Shown one piece after another: positions 56,268-64,000 of a DNA stretch of 64,000 bases (position 1 is the stretch's first letter; each line of letters begins with the position of its first letter). Made by a program: the position numbers and the translations under genes. Under the pieces are notes generated by a model. It did not search any database. It saw only the letters and a program-made list of their open reading frames with translations, and was not told the DNA's origin. Source of the DNA: Phytohabitans rumicis (GTDB lineage: Bacteria > Actinomycetota > Actinomycetes > Mycobacteriales > Micromonosporaceae); contig NZ_BLPG01000002.1 in the NCBI RefSeq assembly GCF_011764445.1, forward strand, positions 248,001 to 312,000. The letters are read 5' to 3'.

Positions 56268-58423
56268 CTAGCCGACGGGTGCGGCGATCTGGATCAGGTC
56301 GATGTTCGGCGCGTAGCCGGTGGAGGCGTTGGCGAACGTGATGGTGTTCGCGCCGGCCGCCAGGTCGACGTCGACGACCGTGGTGCGGTAGATCGACCAG
56401 CCCAGCGTGTTGCGGAAGTAGTGCCGGCGGGCGGTGCCGCCGTTGACGCTGATGTCGGCGTACCGGTCGACGATGTTGCTGTTGTAGTTCGTGGCGCCGC
56501 TGCCGAGCTCGCCGTTGGCGTACCCGATGACCAGCCGGTAGCGGCCGGCGGTGGCCGCGGTGACGCTGTTGAACCGCAGGGTGTTGGCGGCGCCGGCGCC
56601 GATCCAGCCGACGTACTGGCCGCCGGAGGCGGCCGAGTCGCTCACCACGACCGCGGTGCCGCCGCGCGTGTTGCCGGACGCCTCGGCCTGGTACGTGGTG
56701 ACCGTGCCGGTGGTGGCCGCGACGTCCAGGTAGTCGAGGTTGACGGCGTCCCGGTCGTCGGTGGCGTAGGCGTTGGCCTCGACCCGGCTGATGCCGGCGG
56801 GCAGGAAGACCTTGGTGGTGACGGTGTTCCAGGTGTTCCAGTTGGCGGTGCCGGGCAGCGCGACGTCGGCCAGGTCCGACCCGTTAAGCCGCAGCCGGAC
56901 CGACCGGTTGGCGGACGCCCCGGTGTACGGGCCGGCCGAGTAGCGCAGGCCCAGGTTGTAGTAGCCGTCGGACGGCACCGTGACGACGAACTTGGTGCTG
57001 GCGGTGGTGCTCGCCCCGTACCCCTCGACGAAGTAGGTGCCCGAGTAGCCGGTGTTGGTGCCGTACGTGACCCGCGCGGTGCCGTCGATGCGGGCGTACT
57101 CGGCCTGGTAGCGCGAGGCCGCGCCGGCCACCGACAGGTCGGTGTTCGGCGTGACGATCACCTGGTACGCCGAGGCGCCCTTGAGCGCGGTCAGCGGGAT
57201 GGTGACCTGCCCGCCGCTGGACACGTAGTCCCCCTCGGCCACCAGGTACGGCCCGGTCGAGGGGTTGAGGCCGGAGTTGTCCACGCCCCACACCGTCGCG
57301 TGCACGGTGGTGCCGAGGTACGACGCCGAGCCGAGGCCCTGGACGACGACGTTGGTGTCGTACGTGCCGGAGGCCGGGTTGTTGCCGCCGAAGACGATCC
57401 GGGCCTGCTTCTTGGCCGCGTCCAGCGCCGCCACGCCCTGCAACGAGCCGCCCGGCGCCGGCGGGGTGACGGCCACCGTGTTGCCGGTCAGCTCGCCGTA
57501 CCACTTGTAGAGCCACCAGCCGCCGGTCGCCTGGTTGTTGCGGGTCACCAGGTCGTTGAGCCCGCCCGCGGTCGTCCAGTACGCCAGGCAACCGTCCACC
57601 TTGGACGCCTCGAACTTGGCGACGTACTGCACCAGGTTGCCCGGCACGCCCAGGTCGCCGGAGGAGCGGCCGTACTCGTTGATGTTGATCGGTCTGGGGC
57701 TGATGCCCAGGCTGGTCTCGATGGCCCGGTAGTCGCTGTAGTGGTTGTGCCAGTCGGTGTAGAAGTCGTTGCCCAGTTCGTGCCAGGTCATGACGTCCGG
57801 CAGGACGCCGTTGTCGCGGGCGTAGGTGAGGAACGTGCGCAGGTCGGCCGAGCGGTAGCTGGCGAAGTTGGGGCCGGCGATCCGGGCGGCGGAGTCGATG
57901 GAGCGGATCCTCTGGAAGACGGTCCGCCAGTCGGCGAGCAGCCCGCTGAGGTTGCCCGAGTACCACATCAGGTCGGGCTCGTTGAACGGCACGTACACGT
58001 ACGAGGAGCGGTACGGGTCGGCGACCACCTTGCGGGTCATCGTGTCGACCTTGGCCAGGTAGTCGGCGATGCCGAGGTTCTCGTACGGCCACTGCTGGTA
58101 GATGTCCTGCATGTAGATCTGGATCTCGCGGCCGCCGGCCCGCTTGAACATCGGCGCGATCTTCAGCGCGTCGCCGTTCGGGTGCTGCAGGCCGTCCGGC
58201 GCCTTCTGCGCGGTCACCTGCGGTCGCAGCGCCGCCAGCATCGTCTCGGTGGGAATGCCCTCGTCCCCCAGCCCGTACAGGAACCCGGTCGCCCCGTACC
58301 GCAACGCCCCGTGCCCGCCGCCAAATCGACCAGCAACGTCGAGGGCGCCGCGTGGGCCGGCGAACCCACCAACCCCAGCCCCACCACGAGCCCCGCAACC
58401 ACCAGGACCGTTCTCGCCCTCAT
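56268..58423 (-). CDS. Secreted clan GH-A glycosidase with two CBM35-like modules, one frame break
   Basis: About 718 residues after correction, from ATG 58423 with GGGGAGG just upstream. The signal peptide is MRARTVLVVAGLVVGLGLV, cut after AHA. After LLVDLAAGTG one added G at 58307-58310 (plus-strand C run) restores ALRYGATGFLYGLGDEG, parallel to GAFRGGATGTLYGFGDDG of the paralogue at 48384. Catalytic candidates: acid/base Glu in VYVPFNEPDLMWYS, nucleophile Glu in ININEYGRSSGD. Two sugar-binding sandwiches follow (YQAEYARIDGTARVTYG and YQAEASGNTRGGTAVVV). First gene of the operon behind the tandem operator. Confidence 0.82.
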
Positions 58424-58442
58424 AGCCCTCCCCACTCGTTGA

Positions 58443-58471
58443 TGTGACCGGTCACACTGTGACCGGTCACA
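58443..58471. promoter_or_regulatory. Tandem LacI operators upstream of the glycosidase operon
   Basis: TGTGACCGGTCACA, a perfect 14-bp palindrome with central CG, occurs twice (58443-58456 and 58458-58471) with one base between, so the centres are 15 bp apart. The pair lies just upstream of the first operon gene (ATG 58423) and downstream of the LacI gene. It probably covers the operon promoter. Binding by the adjacent LacI protein is inferred. Confidence 0.75.
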
Positions 58472-58587
58472 TCGGTGCTTGAGAAGCCCTCGTTACCAAG
58501 TTGTTACGCGCCCTATGCGCCCGCTATCCCCGGTGATCAGGGAGTAACTCGGGTGTGTTGCGGCGTGCCGAGGGAGCGGGTCCCTGA

Positions 58588-59608
58588 TCACCGCGACCTT
58601 GGGGGTGCCGTGGACTCGCGGATCACCAGGCGGGGCGGGGCGAGCGGCGCCTGCTCCACCGCCCCGGTCACGGCGGCCAGGCAGGCCCGGCCCAGGGCCA
58701 CGAAGTCCATCCGCACGGTGGTCAGCGCCGGCGTCCAGTACGCCGCGCCCGGCACGTCGTCGAAGCCCACCAGGCTCACGTCGCCGGGCACGTCCCGGCC
58801 CGCCTCGTACAGGGCGCGGCGCACCGCGAGGGCGGTGTCGTCGTTGCCGCACAGGATGGCCGTGGCCCCCGGGTCGGCCGCCAGCCGCTGCCCCGCCCGG
58901 TGCGCCGACGCCGGATCCCAACCGCCGTGCACGATCTCCGGCACCGGGGCGCCGGCCTCCGCCAGCACCCCCGCCAGCCCGCCTCGCGCGCGCTCGTCCC
59001 GGTCTCCGACGGGATCGCGACGTGGTACACGGTGCGGTGCCCAGCGCGAGCAGGTGCCGGGTCGCGTCGGCAGCCGCCTGCCGCTCGTCCAGGAAGATCA
59101 TCGTGCGCGGGGTGCCGGGCAGCCCACCGGCCTCCGTCGCCGCCACCGCCGGCACGTCCGCCGGCAGCGCCCGCAGCACCCCGGCGCCGGCCGCGTCGAA
59201 GGCGACCACGATCACGTTGCCCGCACTCGGGTCGGTGACGTACTCGACCGCGTGCCGCACGTCGTCGGCCCGGTCCGACTCGACCACCCGGACGCCGACC
59301 GCCAGCCCTTTGAGCCGGGCCGCCTCCTCGATGCCCTGCAACGTCGCGGCGTACCCGTAGAGCATCGTGTCCGCCGTGACCACGGTGACCGCCGACGCCC
59401 GGCCCGCGCCGAGCGCCCGCGCGGCCCGGTTCGGCCGGTAGTCCAGCCGCCCGATGACCTCCTGCACCAGCTGCCGGGTGTCCGGGCTGACGTTGGGTGA
59501 GTCGTTCAGCACCCGCGACACGGTCTGGTACGAGACCCCCGCCGCGGCCGCCACGTCACGGATGCTCGGCGGGGCCTCGCCCCGCCGCCGTCCCGGCGAT
59601 CTCGTCAC
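58588..59608 (-). CDS. LacI-family repressor of the glycosidase operon, two frame breaks
   Basis: About 340 residues after correction, from GTG 59608. The DNA-binding domain is SIRDVAAAAGVSYQTVSRVLNDSPNVSPDTRQLVQEVIGRLDYRPNRAARAL. The periplasmic-binding fold breaks after HLLALG; one base near 59037-59041 restores HRTVYHVAIPSETGTSAREAGW. One more in the run 58968-58972 restores VLAEAGAPVPEIVHGGWDP, then AILCGNDDTALAVRRALYEAG and the C-terminal VRMDFVALGRACLA. Directly upstream of the tandem operator and operon on the same strand; divergent from chrA. It should release DNA on binding an oligosaccharide. Confidence 0.87.
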
Positions 59609-59625
59609 AGGTCAGAATGGTAGCG

Positions 59626-60795
59626 ATGACTGATCGCCCGCACGTCAGCGTCGCCACCGTGGTCAAGGAGTGGGGACGGATCGGCTGCATCGGCTTCGGC
59701 GGACCACCGACCCACATCGCGCTGCTGCGCCAGCTGTGCGTCGACCGCCGTAAGTGGCTCGACGGCAAGGCGTTCGAGGACGCGGTCGCCGCGTGCAACC
59801 TGCTGCCCGGGCCGGCCTCCACCCAGCTGGCCATCTTCTGCGCCTGGCACGTGCGCGGGCGGCTGGGGGCGCTCGCCGGCGGGATCGCGTTCATCGTCCC
59901 GGGCCTCGTGGTGATCCTCGCCCTGGCCACGCTCTTCCTCGCCGGCTCCCCGCCGCCGTGGGTGGCCGGCGCCGGCGCCGGGGCGGGCGCCGCGGTGGCG
60001 GCGGTCGCCGTCCACGCCGGCGCCGGCCTGATCCCGGCCAGCTGGCAACGCGCCACCAGCCGACCGCGCCGGATGCGTTGGGTTGGGTACCTGCTCGCCG
60101 GGCTCGCCGCCGCGGCCACCGTCGGCCCGTGGCTGGTGCTGGTGCTGCTCGGCTGCGGCCTAATCGAGGTCACCACCCAGCGGGTACGCGCCCGCACCGG
60201 CACCGCGAACGCCCACGTACCCCTGCCCGTGCTCGCCGCCGCCACCGGCGCGGGCGGCGGCGTCCTGCTCTCGCTCGCGTGGGTGGCCCTGAAGGTCGGC
60301 GCCCTCTCGTACGGCGGCGGCTTCGTGATCATCCCGCTGATGCAGGCCGACGCCGTGGACCGCTACCACTGGATGACCGACGGGCAGTTCCTCAACGCCG
60401 TCGCCCTCGGCCAGATCACGCCCGGCCCGGTGGTACAGACCGTCGCCGTGGTCGGCTACGCCGCTGCGGGCATCGGCGGCGGCGTGCTCGCCTCGGCGAT
60501 CGCGTTCAGCCCGTCGTTCGCGTTCGTGCTGCTGGGCGCGCACCGCTTCGACCGCCTGCGCGGCAACCCGGGCGTACGCGCGTTCCTCGACGGCGCGGGC
60601 CCGGCCGCGATCGGCGCAATCCTCGGCTCGGCCATCCCGCTCGCCCTCGCCCTCGCCGAGCCCTGGCAGTACGCCGTCCTCGCCGGCGCCGCGGTCCTGC
60701 TGCTGGCCCTACGCCGCGGCGTGGTCACGACCCTGCTGGCCGCGGCCGCGGTCGGTATATCACTCGCCTTGGCCGGCGCTCCCCTCCCCACCTAA
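59626..60795 (+). CDS. chrA: Chromate transporter ChrA, two-domain form
   Basis: 389 residues with two CHR halves: WGRIGCIGFGGPPTHIALLRQLCV with AVAACNLLPGPASTQLAIFCAW in the first, and VGALSYGGGFVIIPLMQADAV with AVALGQITPGPVVQTVAVVGY in the second. The duplicated FGG/PGP motifs are diagnostic of the long-chain ChrA family, which exports chromate or transports sulfate-like oxyanions. ATG 59626 is used; ATG 59617 is in frame. Only 17 bp separates it from the divergent LacI gene, so promoters overlap. No chrB regulator is present. Confidence 0.9.
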   Translation: MTDRPHVSVATVVKEWGRIGCIGFGGPPTHIALLRQLCVDRRKWLDGKAFEDAVAACNLLPGPASTQLAIFCAWHVRGRLGALAGGIAFIVPGLVVILALATLFLAGSPPPWVAGAGAGAGAAVAAVAVHAGAGLIPASWQRATSRPRRMRWVGYLLAGLAAAATVGPWLVLVLLGCGLIEVTTQRVRARTGTANAHVPLPVLAAATGAGGGVLLSLAWVALKVGALSYGGGFVIIPLMQADAVDRYHWMTDGQFLNAVALGQITPGPVVQTVAVVGYAAAGIGGGVLASAIAFSPSFAFVLLGAHRFDRLRGNPGVRAFLDGAGPAAIGAILGSAIPLALALAEPWQYAVLAGAAVLLLALRRGVVTTLLAAAAVGISLALAGAPLPT

Positions 60796-60847
60796 GCGAG
60801 CACCCCCGCCCGCTGTCCGCCGGCGCGGTAGCGCGCCCTTTGGCGCG

Positions 60848-60955
60848 CCGATCAAGGACTTGCCCGTCGATCAAGGGCATATGGTCGCGCTTCGATCTCC
60901 AAACCACGGCCGTATGCCCTTGATCGACGCGGAATCCCTTGATCGACGCGCCAAG
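60848..60955. repeat. Dispersed GATCAAGGG hairpin repeat, copy 2
   Basis: The inverted repeat 60865-60890 / 60904-60929 has a perfect outer 17-bp stem (CGTCGATCAAGGGCATA) and a diverged inner part, and matches copy 1 at 35694-35758 over most of its length including the loop TTCGATCTCCAA. Partial units flank it (ATCAAGGAC before; CCCTTGATCGACGC after). Found between chrA and the NAD-binding gene. Confidence 0.75.
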
Positions 60956-60960
60956 GGCGC

Positions 60961-61020
60961 GCCGCGCGCCACCGCGCCGCGCGCCACCGCGCCGCGCGCC
61001 ACCGCGCCGCGCATGACCGC
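60961..61020. repeat. 15-bp tandem repeat
   Basis: GCCGCGCGCCACCGC occurs three times exactly (60961-61005), with a fourth degenerate copy at 61006-61020. It adjoins the hairpin repeat and the end of the NAD-binding gene and lies in no coding sequence. Confidence 0.8.
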
Positions 61021-61042
61021 GGCGGGCGGCGGGCGGGGGTGG

Positions 61043-61687
61043 TTACGGTGCGACGGCGACCAGCGCGCGGTGGTGTCTCGGGGTGTCGATTTCGTCGACG
61101 AGTGCGGCGGCCAGGTCGGCGTACGAGAACGCCTCCGCGCCCGGCAACACCGCCGCGCCGCCGGTGCGGTACCGGCCGGTGCGTGCGGCCGTGTCGTCGA
61201 GCACGACGGGCGGCGGGACCAGGAGGACCCAGTCGAGCCGGGGGTCGGCGGCCTCCAGCACCGCGAACTGGGCCGCGTGGCCGACCGAGAAGTCCCGGTA
61301 CTCCGCGGGGAAGTCCGGCGCGTCGTGCACCGCCACGCCGGGCGCGGTCTCCAGGGTGCTGCCGACGCCGACGGCCACCAGGCGGCCGACGCCAGCGCGG
61401 AGCAGGCCCTCGGTCAGGGCGCGCGCCGCCGCCGGAAAGAACTCCTCCGCCGGTACGTCCATCCGCGCCGCCGTGTTGACCGCCGCGCGGTGGCCGGCGG
61501 CGAGCTCCGCGACCGCGACGGCGTCGGTGACGTCACCGGTGACCACGGTCACGCCGGGGCCGCGCAGGTCCTCGTGCCTGGCCGGATCGCGGACCACGGC
61601 GGTGACCTGGTGACCTCGGGCGACCGCCTCGGCGACGGTACGCCGACCGGCCCGCCCACCGGCGCCAAAGACGACGATTCTGTCCAC
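61043..61687 (-). CDS. NAD(P)-binding atypical SDR (NmrA/azoreductase-like)
   Basis: 214 residues from GTG 61687 (VDRIVVFGAGGRAGRRTVAEA), GGAG nine bases upstream. The dinucleotide loop is FGAGGRAG; VTAVVRDPARHEDLRGPGVTVVTGDVTDA is the typical second strand and loop of NmrA-like atypical SDRs, and the C-terminus has SYADLAAALVDEID. The catalytic YxxxK is absent, so it may sense redox state or reduce quinone-like compounds. Divergent from an HxlR regulator at 61796, a frequent partner. Confidence 0.85.
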   Translation of the reverse strand: MDRIVVFGAGGRAGRRTVAEAVARGHQVTAVVRDPARHEDLRGPGVTVVTGDVTDAVAVAELAAGHRAAVNTAARMDVPAEEFFPAAARALTEGLLRAGVGRLVAVGVGSTLETAPGVAVHDAPDFPAEYRDFSVGHAAQFAVLEAADPRLDWVLLVPPPVVLDDTAARTGRYRTGGAAVLPGAEAFSYADLAAALVDEIDTPRHHRALVAVAP

Positions 61688-61795
61688 TGTGCTCGCTCCG
61701 TTCCACCCGGGCCGGCGGTGGTCGCCGGCGGCTGTGGCGGACGGTAGCGGGTAAGCCCCTGGTTCCCGCAACGATAGTTACGTACGGTGGGGCCG

Positions 61796-62154
61796 GTGAG
61801 GCAGCCACTCGACCCGGACATGTTCGCCGGGTGCACCACCGACAGCACGCCGATCCGGATCGGCGACAAGTGGACCGCGAAGATCATCACCTGCTTGCGG
61901 GACGGCCCCGCCGCTTCTCCGAGCTCCAGGTGCCCCTGGGCAGCGTCACCCCGAAGGTGCTCACCGAGTCCCTGCGAGCCATGTGCCGCGACGGCCTGGT
62001 CACCCGCACCGCGTACGACGAGATCCCGCCCCGCGTCGAGTACGAGCTGACCCCGCTCGGCCGCTCGCTGCTGGAGCCGATGGCCGCCGGCTGCGCGTGG
62101 AACCGGGAACACCTGGCCGAGCTGCTGGCCGCCCGCACCGCGTCGGCCCGTTAG
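61796..62154 (+). CDS. HxlR-family regulator, one frame break
   Basis: About 119 residues after correction. VRQPLDPDMFAGCTTDSTPIRIGDKWTAKIITCLRDGP has the conserved Cys and Trp. The frame then breaks; one C added to the run 61906-61909 restores RRFSELQVPLGSVTPKVLTESLRAMCRDGLVTR and the wing RVEYELTPLGRSLLEPM. GTG 61796 is used, GTG 61787 being the alternative. Divergent from the NAD-binding protein it presumably represses. Its TAG overlaps the TAA of the convergent DnaN-like gene. Confidence 0.85.
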
Positions 62155-63254
62155 GCGTCCTCGGCCCGCATCGGCACGACCAGGTAGGTGAGGTCGCCGC
62201 CGGCCGCGCTGAACGCCGTGGCGCGCATCCCGGCCTGGATCCGCATCCGGACGGTCTCGCCGGCGAACGGGCGCAGCGCGTCAACCAGGTAGCGCGCCTG
62301 GTAGTGGGCGGTGACGTGGTCGCCGCGCACGCTCGCCTTGACCGCCTCCTCCGACTCGCCGTGCAGCGGGTCGCGGCCGCACACCTGGAGCGCGCCGTCA
62401 CCCGGCCGGACGGTCACCCGCCCGTGCGGCCCCGCGTACGGCGAGGCGCGCTGCACCGCCGCGGTAAGAACGTCGGCGTCCGCCTCGACCGTGCACTGTG
62501 GATCGACGGCGAGCAGCTGGTCGAGCTGGCGGTCGGGGAACGGCCCTGCCAGCGAGGCGGTGACGACCGTGCACCCGGCCCAGGACAGCCCGAAGCGGTC
62601 GCCGCCGGCGTACACCAGAAGGGTCTCGGCCCGGGCAGCCTGCCGGCAGATCTCGGCGAGCGACGCGGCCGGCACCAGGGCCGCGACGTCGCCGCCGCCC
62701 GGCTCCGGCGTCCACGGGACGGCGGCGGCCGCCATCCGGTAGCGGTCGGTCGCCACCAGTGTGAGCCGCCCATCCCGGGACACGATCCGGACGCCGGTGA
62801 AGATGGGCAGCGCGCCGTCGCGGGACGCCGCGCCGCACACCGCCCCGGCGGCGGCCAAGGCGGCACCGGGGATCGCGCCGGCCAGCGGAGGCGGCTCCGG
62901 TAGCTCCGGCCGGGCGGCGGCCAGCGACGGCAGCGCGAACCGGGCACCGGGAGTGCGCACCGCGAGCCGGGAGCCCTCCACCGCCAGCCGCGCCTCGGGC
63001 GCGTCCAGCCCGGCGAGGGTGTCGGCGAGCCCATGCCGGGACACCACCGCCTCGCCGTCGACGTGGACGGTCGCGGGCACCAGCACCCGCACCGACGTCT
63101 CGCCGTCGGTGGCGGACAGCGCCAACCCGGCGGCGCCGCCGCGCAGATGGACCGTGGCCATGCCCGGTTGCAGGGAGCGGGCGGGCAGCAGGCGGGCGAC
63201 CCGCGCGGCGGCCTCGGCCAGCGGCGCGGTCGGCGTGGTCAGCTCCAGCGACAT
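62151..63254 (-). CDS. DNA polymerase III beta-clamp paralogue (DnaN-like)
   Basis: 367 residues from ATG 63254. Three clamp-type domains: LAEAAARVARLLPARS with GLALSATDGETSVRVLV (domain 1), IFTGVRIVSRDGRLTLVATDRYRMA (domain 2, the most conserved clamp motif) and the final HYQARYLVDALRPF with DLTYLVVPMRAEDA (C-terminal strand). Housekeeping dnaN normally lies beside dnaA and recF, which are absent, so this is an extra clamp, probably for specialised polymerases or as a divergent homologue. The hydrophobic cleft cannot be judged without a structure alignment. Confidence 0.83.
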   Translation of the reverse strand: MSLELTTPTAPLAEAAARVARLLPARSLQPGMATVHLRGGAAGLALSATDGETSVRVLVPATVHVDGEAVVSRHGLADTLAGLDAPEARLAVEGSRLAVRTPGARFALPSLAAARPELPEPPPLAGAIPGAALAAAGAVCGAASRDGALPIFTGVRIVSRDGRLTLVATDRYRMAAAAVPWTPEPGGGDVAALVPAASLAEICRQAARAETLLVYAGGDRFGLSWAGCTVVTASLAGPFPDRQLDQLLAVDPQCTVEADADVLTAAVQRASPYAGPHGRVTVRPGDGALQVCGRDPLHGESEEAVKASVRGDHVTAHYQARYLVDALRPFAGETVRMRIQAGMRATAFSAAGGDLTYLVVPMRAEDA

Positions 63255-63358
63255 GCCCGGCACGCTATCCGCCACCCCCGACACTTTCCGCCGCCCGGCT
63301 GTGGCCCGCGGCACACATGCCCGCGGCACACAGGTGACGTCCAGGAATCCGACCTACC

Positions 63359-64000
63359 GTGCGAGCCGTGGAGTACCAAGAAGTTCCTGGTAGCGGCGGT
63401 TTGTACGGCAGATCGCGGACCCGCCGGCGGCGCCGGCTGCGCCGTACCCTGGTGGTCGCCCTCGCGGCGGTGTTGTTGATCGCGGGCGGCGGCCTGGGCG
63501 CCGCGTGGGCCTATGGGCGGTCGCTGAACCACGACCTGGCCCGGACCAACGCGTTCGCCGGGCTGCCCACCGACCGGCCGACGCAGACCGTCACCGGGGC
63601 GCTGAACATCCTGGTGCTCGGCAGCGACTCCCGCGATCCGGACAATACCGCTGATTCGCGCACCGACACCATTATGTTGGTGCACGTCGACGCCGACCAC
63701 CAGCACGCGTACTCGATCTCCATCCCGCGCGACAGCTGGGTGTACGTGCCGGCGTCCGCCGACGGCACGCACGGCGACACCAAGGCGAAGATCAATGCCG
63801 CGTACGCCTGGGGCGGCACGCCGCTCGTGGTGCAGACGGTGGAGAAGTTCACCGGGGTGCGCATCGACCACGTCGTGCTCATCGACTTCGCCGGCTTCGC
63901 GCGGGTGACCGACGCGCTCGGCGGCGTGGACATGTACGTCGAGCAGACCATCACCTCGATCCACGGGCAGCACCGCACGTTCACCAAGGGCGAGCACCAC
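63359..64000 (+). CDS. LytR-CpsA-Psr (LCP) family protein, 3' end beyond window
   Basis: The visible 214 codons encode a basic cytoplasmic tail (RSRTRRRRRLRRTLV), one membrane helix (VALAAVLLIAGGGLGAAWAY) and the start of an LCP domain: NILVLGSDSRDPDN, SRTDTIMLVHVDADH, YSISIPRDSWVYV, KINAAYAWGG and DFAGFARVTDALGGVDMYV. The Asp and Arg residues in these blocks bind polyprenyl phosphate and metal. LCP enzymes attach teichoic acids or arabinogalactan-like polymers to peptidoglycan on the outer face. Start is GTG 63359 or 63368; neither has a good ribosome site. Confidence 0.88.
   Translation, partial: MRAVEYQEVPGSGGLYGRSRTRRRRRLRRTLVVALAAVLLIAGGGLGAAWAYGRSLNHDLARTNAFAGLPTDRPTQTVTGALNILVLGSDSRDPDNTADSRTDTIMLVHVDADHQHAYSISIPRDSWVYVPASADGTHGDTKAKINAAYAWGGTPLVVQTVEKFTGVRIDHVVLIDFAGFARVTDALGGVDMYVEQTITSIHGQHRTFTKGEHH

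Noticed and set aside
60961-61020. CRISPR-like repeat
   Set aside because: The 15-bp units are directly adjacent with no spacers and no cas genes; it is a simple tandem repeat.

Overview
This is a very GC-rich, gene-dense stretch of actinobacterial chromosome. GTG/TTG starts, ATGA/GTGA gene overlaps, LAL and AfsR/SARP regulators, an F420/PPOX-type domain, a DnaN paralogue, DUF4157, GH64/CBM6 and gas vesicle relics together suggest Micromonosporaceae. That family assignment is an inference from gene content. No rRNA, tRNA, CRISPR array, transposase or phage gene was seen.

Layout. 1-3000: TetR repressor divergent from a short-chain dehydrogenase, then a DUF4157 protein. 3-7.6 kb: two secreted polysaccharide hydrolases (six-hairpin glycosidase with four Cys-rich C-terminal repeats; GH64 beta-1,3-glucanase with CBM6 behind a 16-bp palindromic operator). 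7.7-18.8 kb: small regulator/enzyme pairs (truncated GlxA-type regulator, Rieske oxygenase, XRE/map pair with a shared palindrome, HxlR/hydrolase, TetR/MFS, STAS, GNAT, XRE/SDR) and a decayed gas vesicle cluster. 18.9-25.8 kb: a tightly overlapping operon (NMT1-type lipoprotein, permease, ATPase, an unexported NMT1-like protein, rhodanese-PPOX fusion, P-loop kinase, FMN monooxygenase and a monooxygenase stub), read as organosulfur scavenging. 25.8-28.1 kb: exported flavin amine oxidase plus exported Rid protein. 28.4-35.3 kb: MHS-type transporter, three alpha/beta hydrolases and a large LAL regulator. 35.3-36.1 kb: dispersed hairpin repeats and a fadB fragment. 36.1-45 kb: a second FMN monooxygenase with a peptide-type ABC transporter and hydrolase, divergent from LysR-cupin. 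44.9-48.2 kb: an AfsR-type regulator. 48.4-59.6 kb: a LacI gene, a tandem operator and a six-gene sugar operon (two paralogous clan-A glycosidases, GH36 alpha-galactosidase, ABC importer). 59.6-64 kb: ChrA, a second hairpin repeat, NAD-binding protein/HxlR pair, DnaN paralogue and the start of an LCP protein.

A feature of the whole window: at least 17 conserved genes or gene fragments break reading frame, always by one missing base and usually in a run of C or G. Restoring one base returns the family-conserved protein each time. These are far more likely consensus indel errors of the assembly than real pseudogenes, so the affected genes are annotated across the break. Real decay is also present: gas vesicle genes, fadB 3' end, two monooxygenase pieces and a glxA 3' end.
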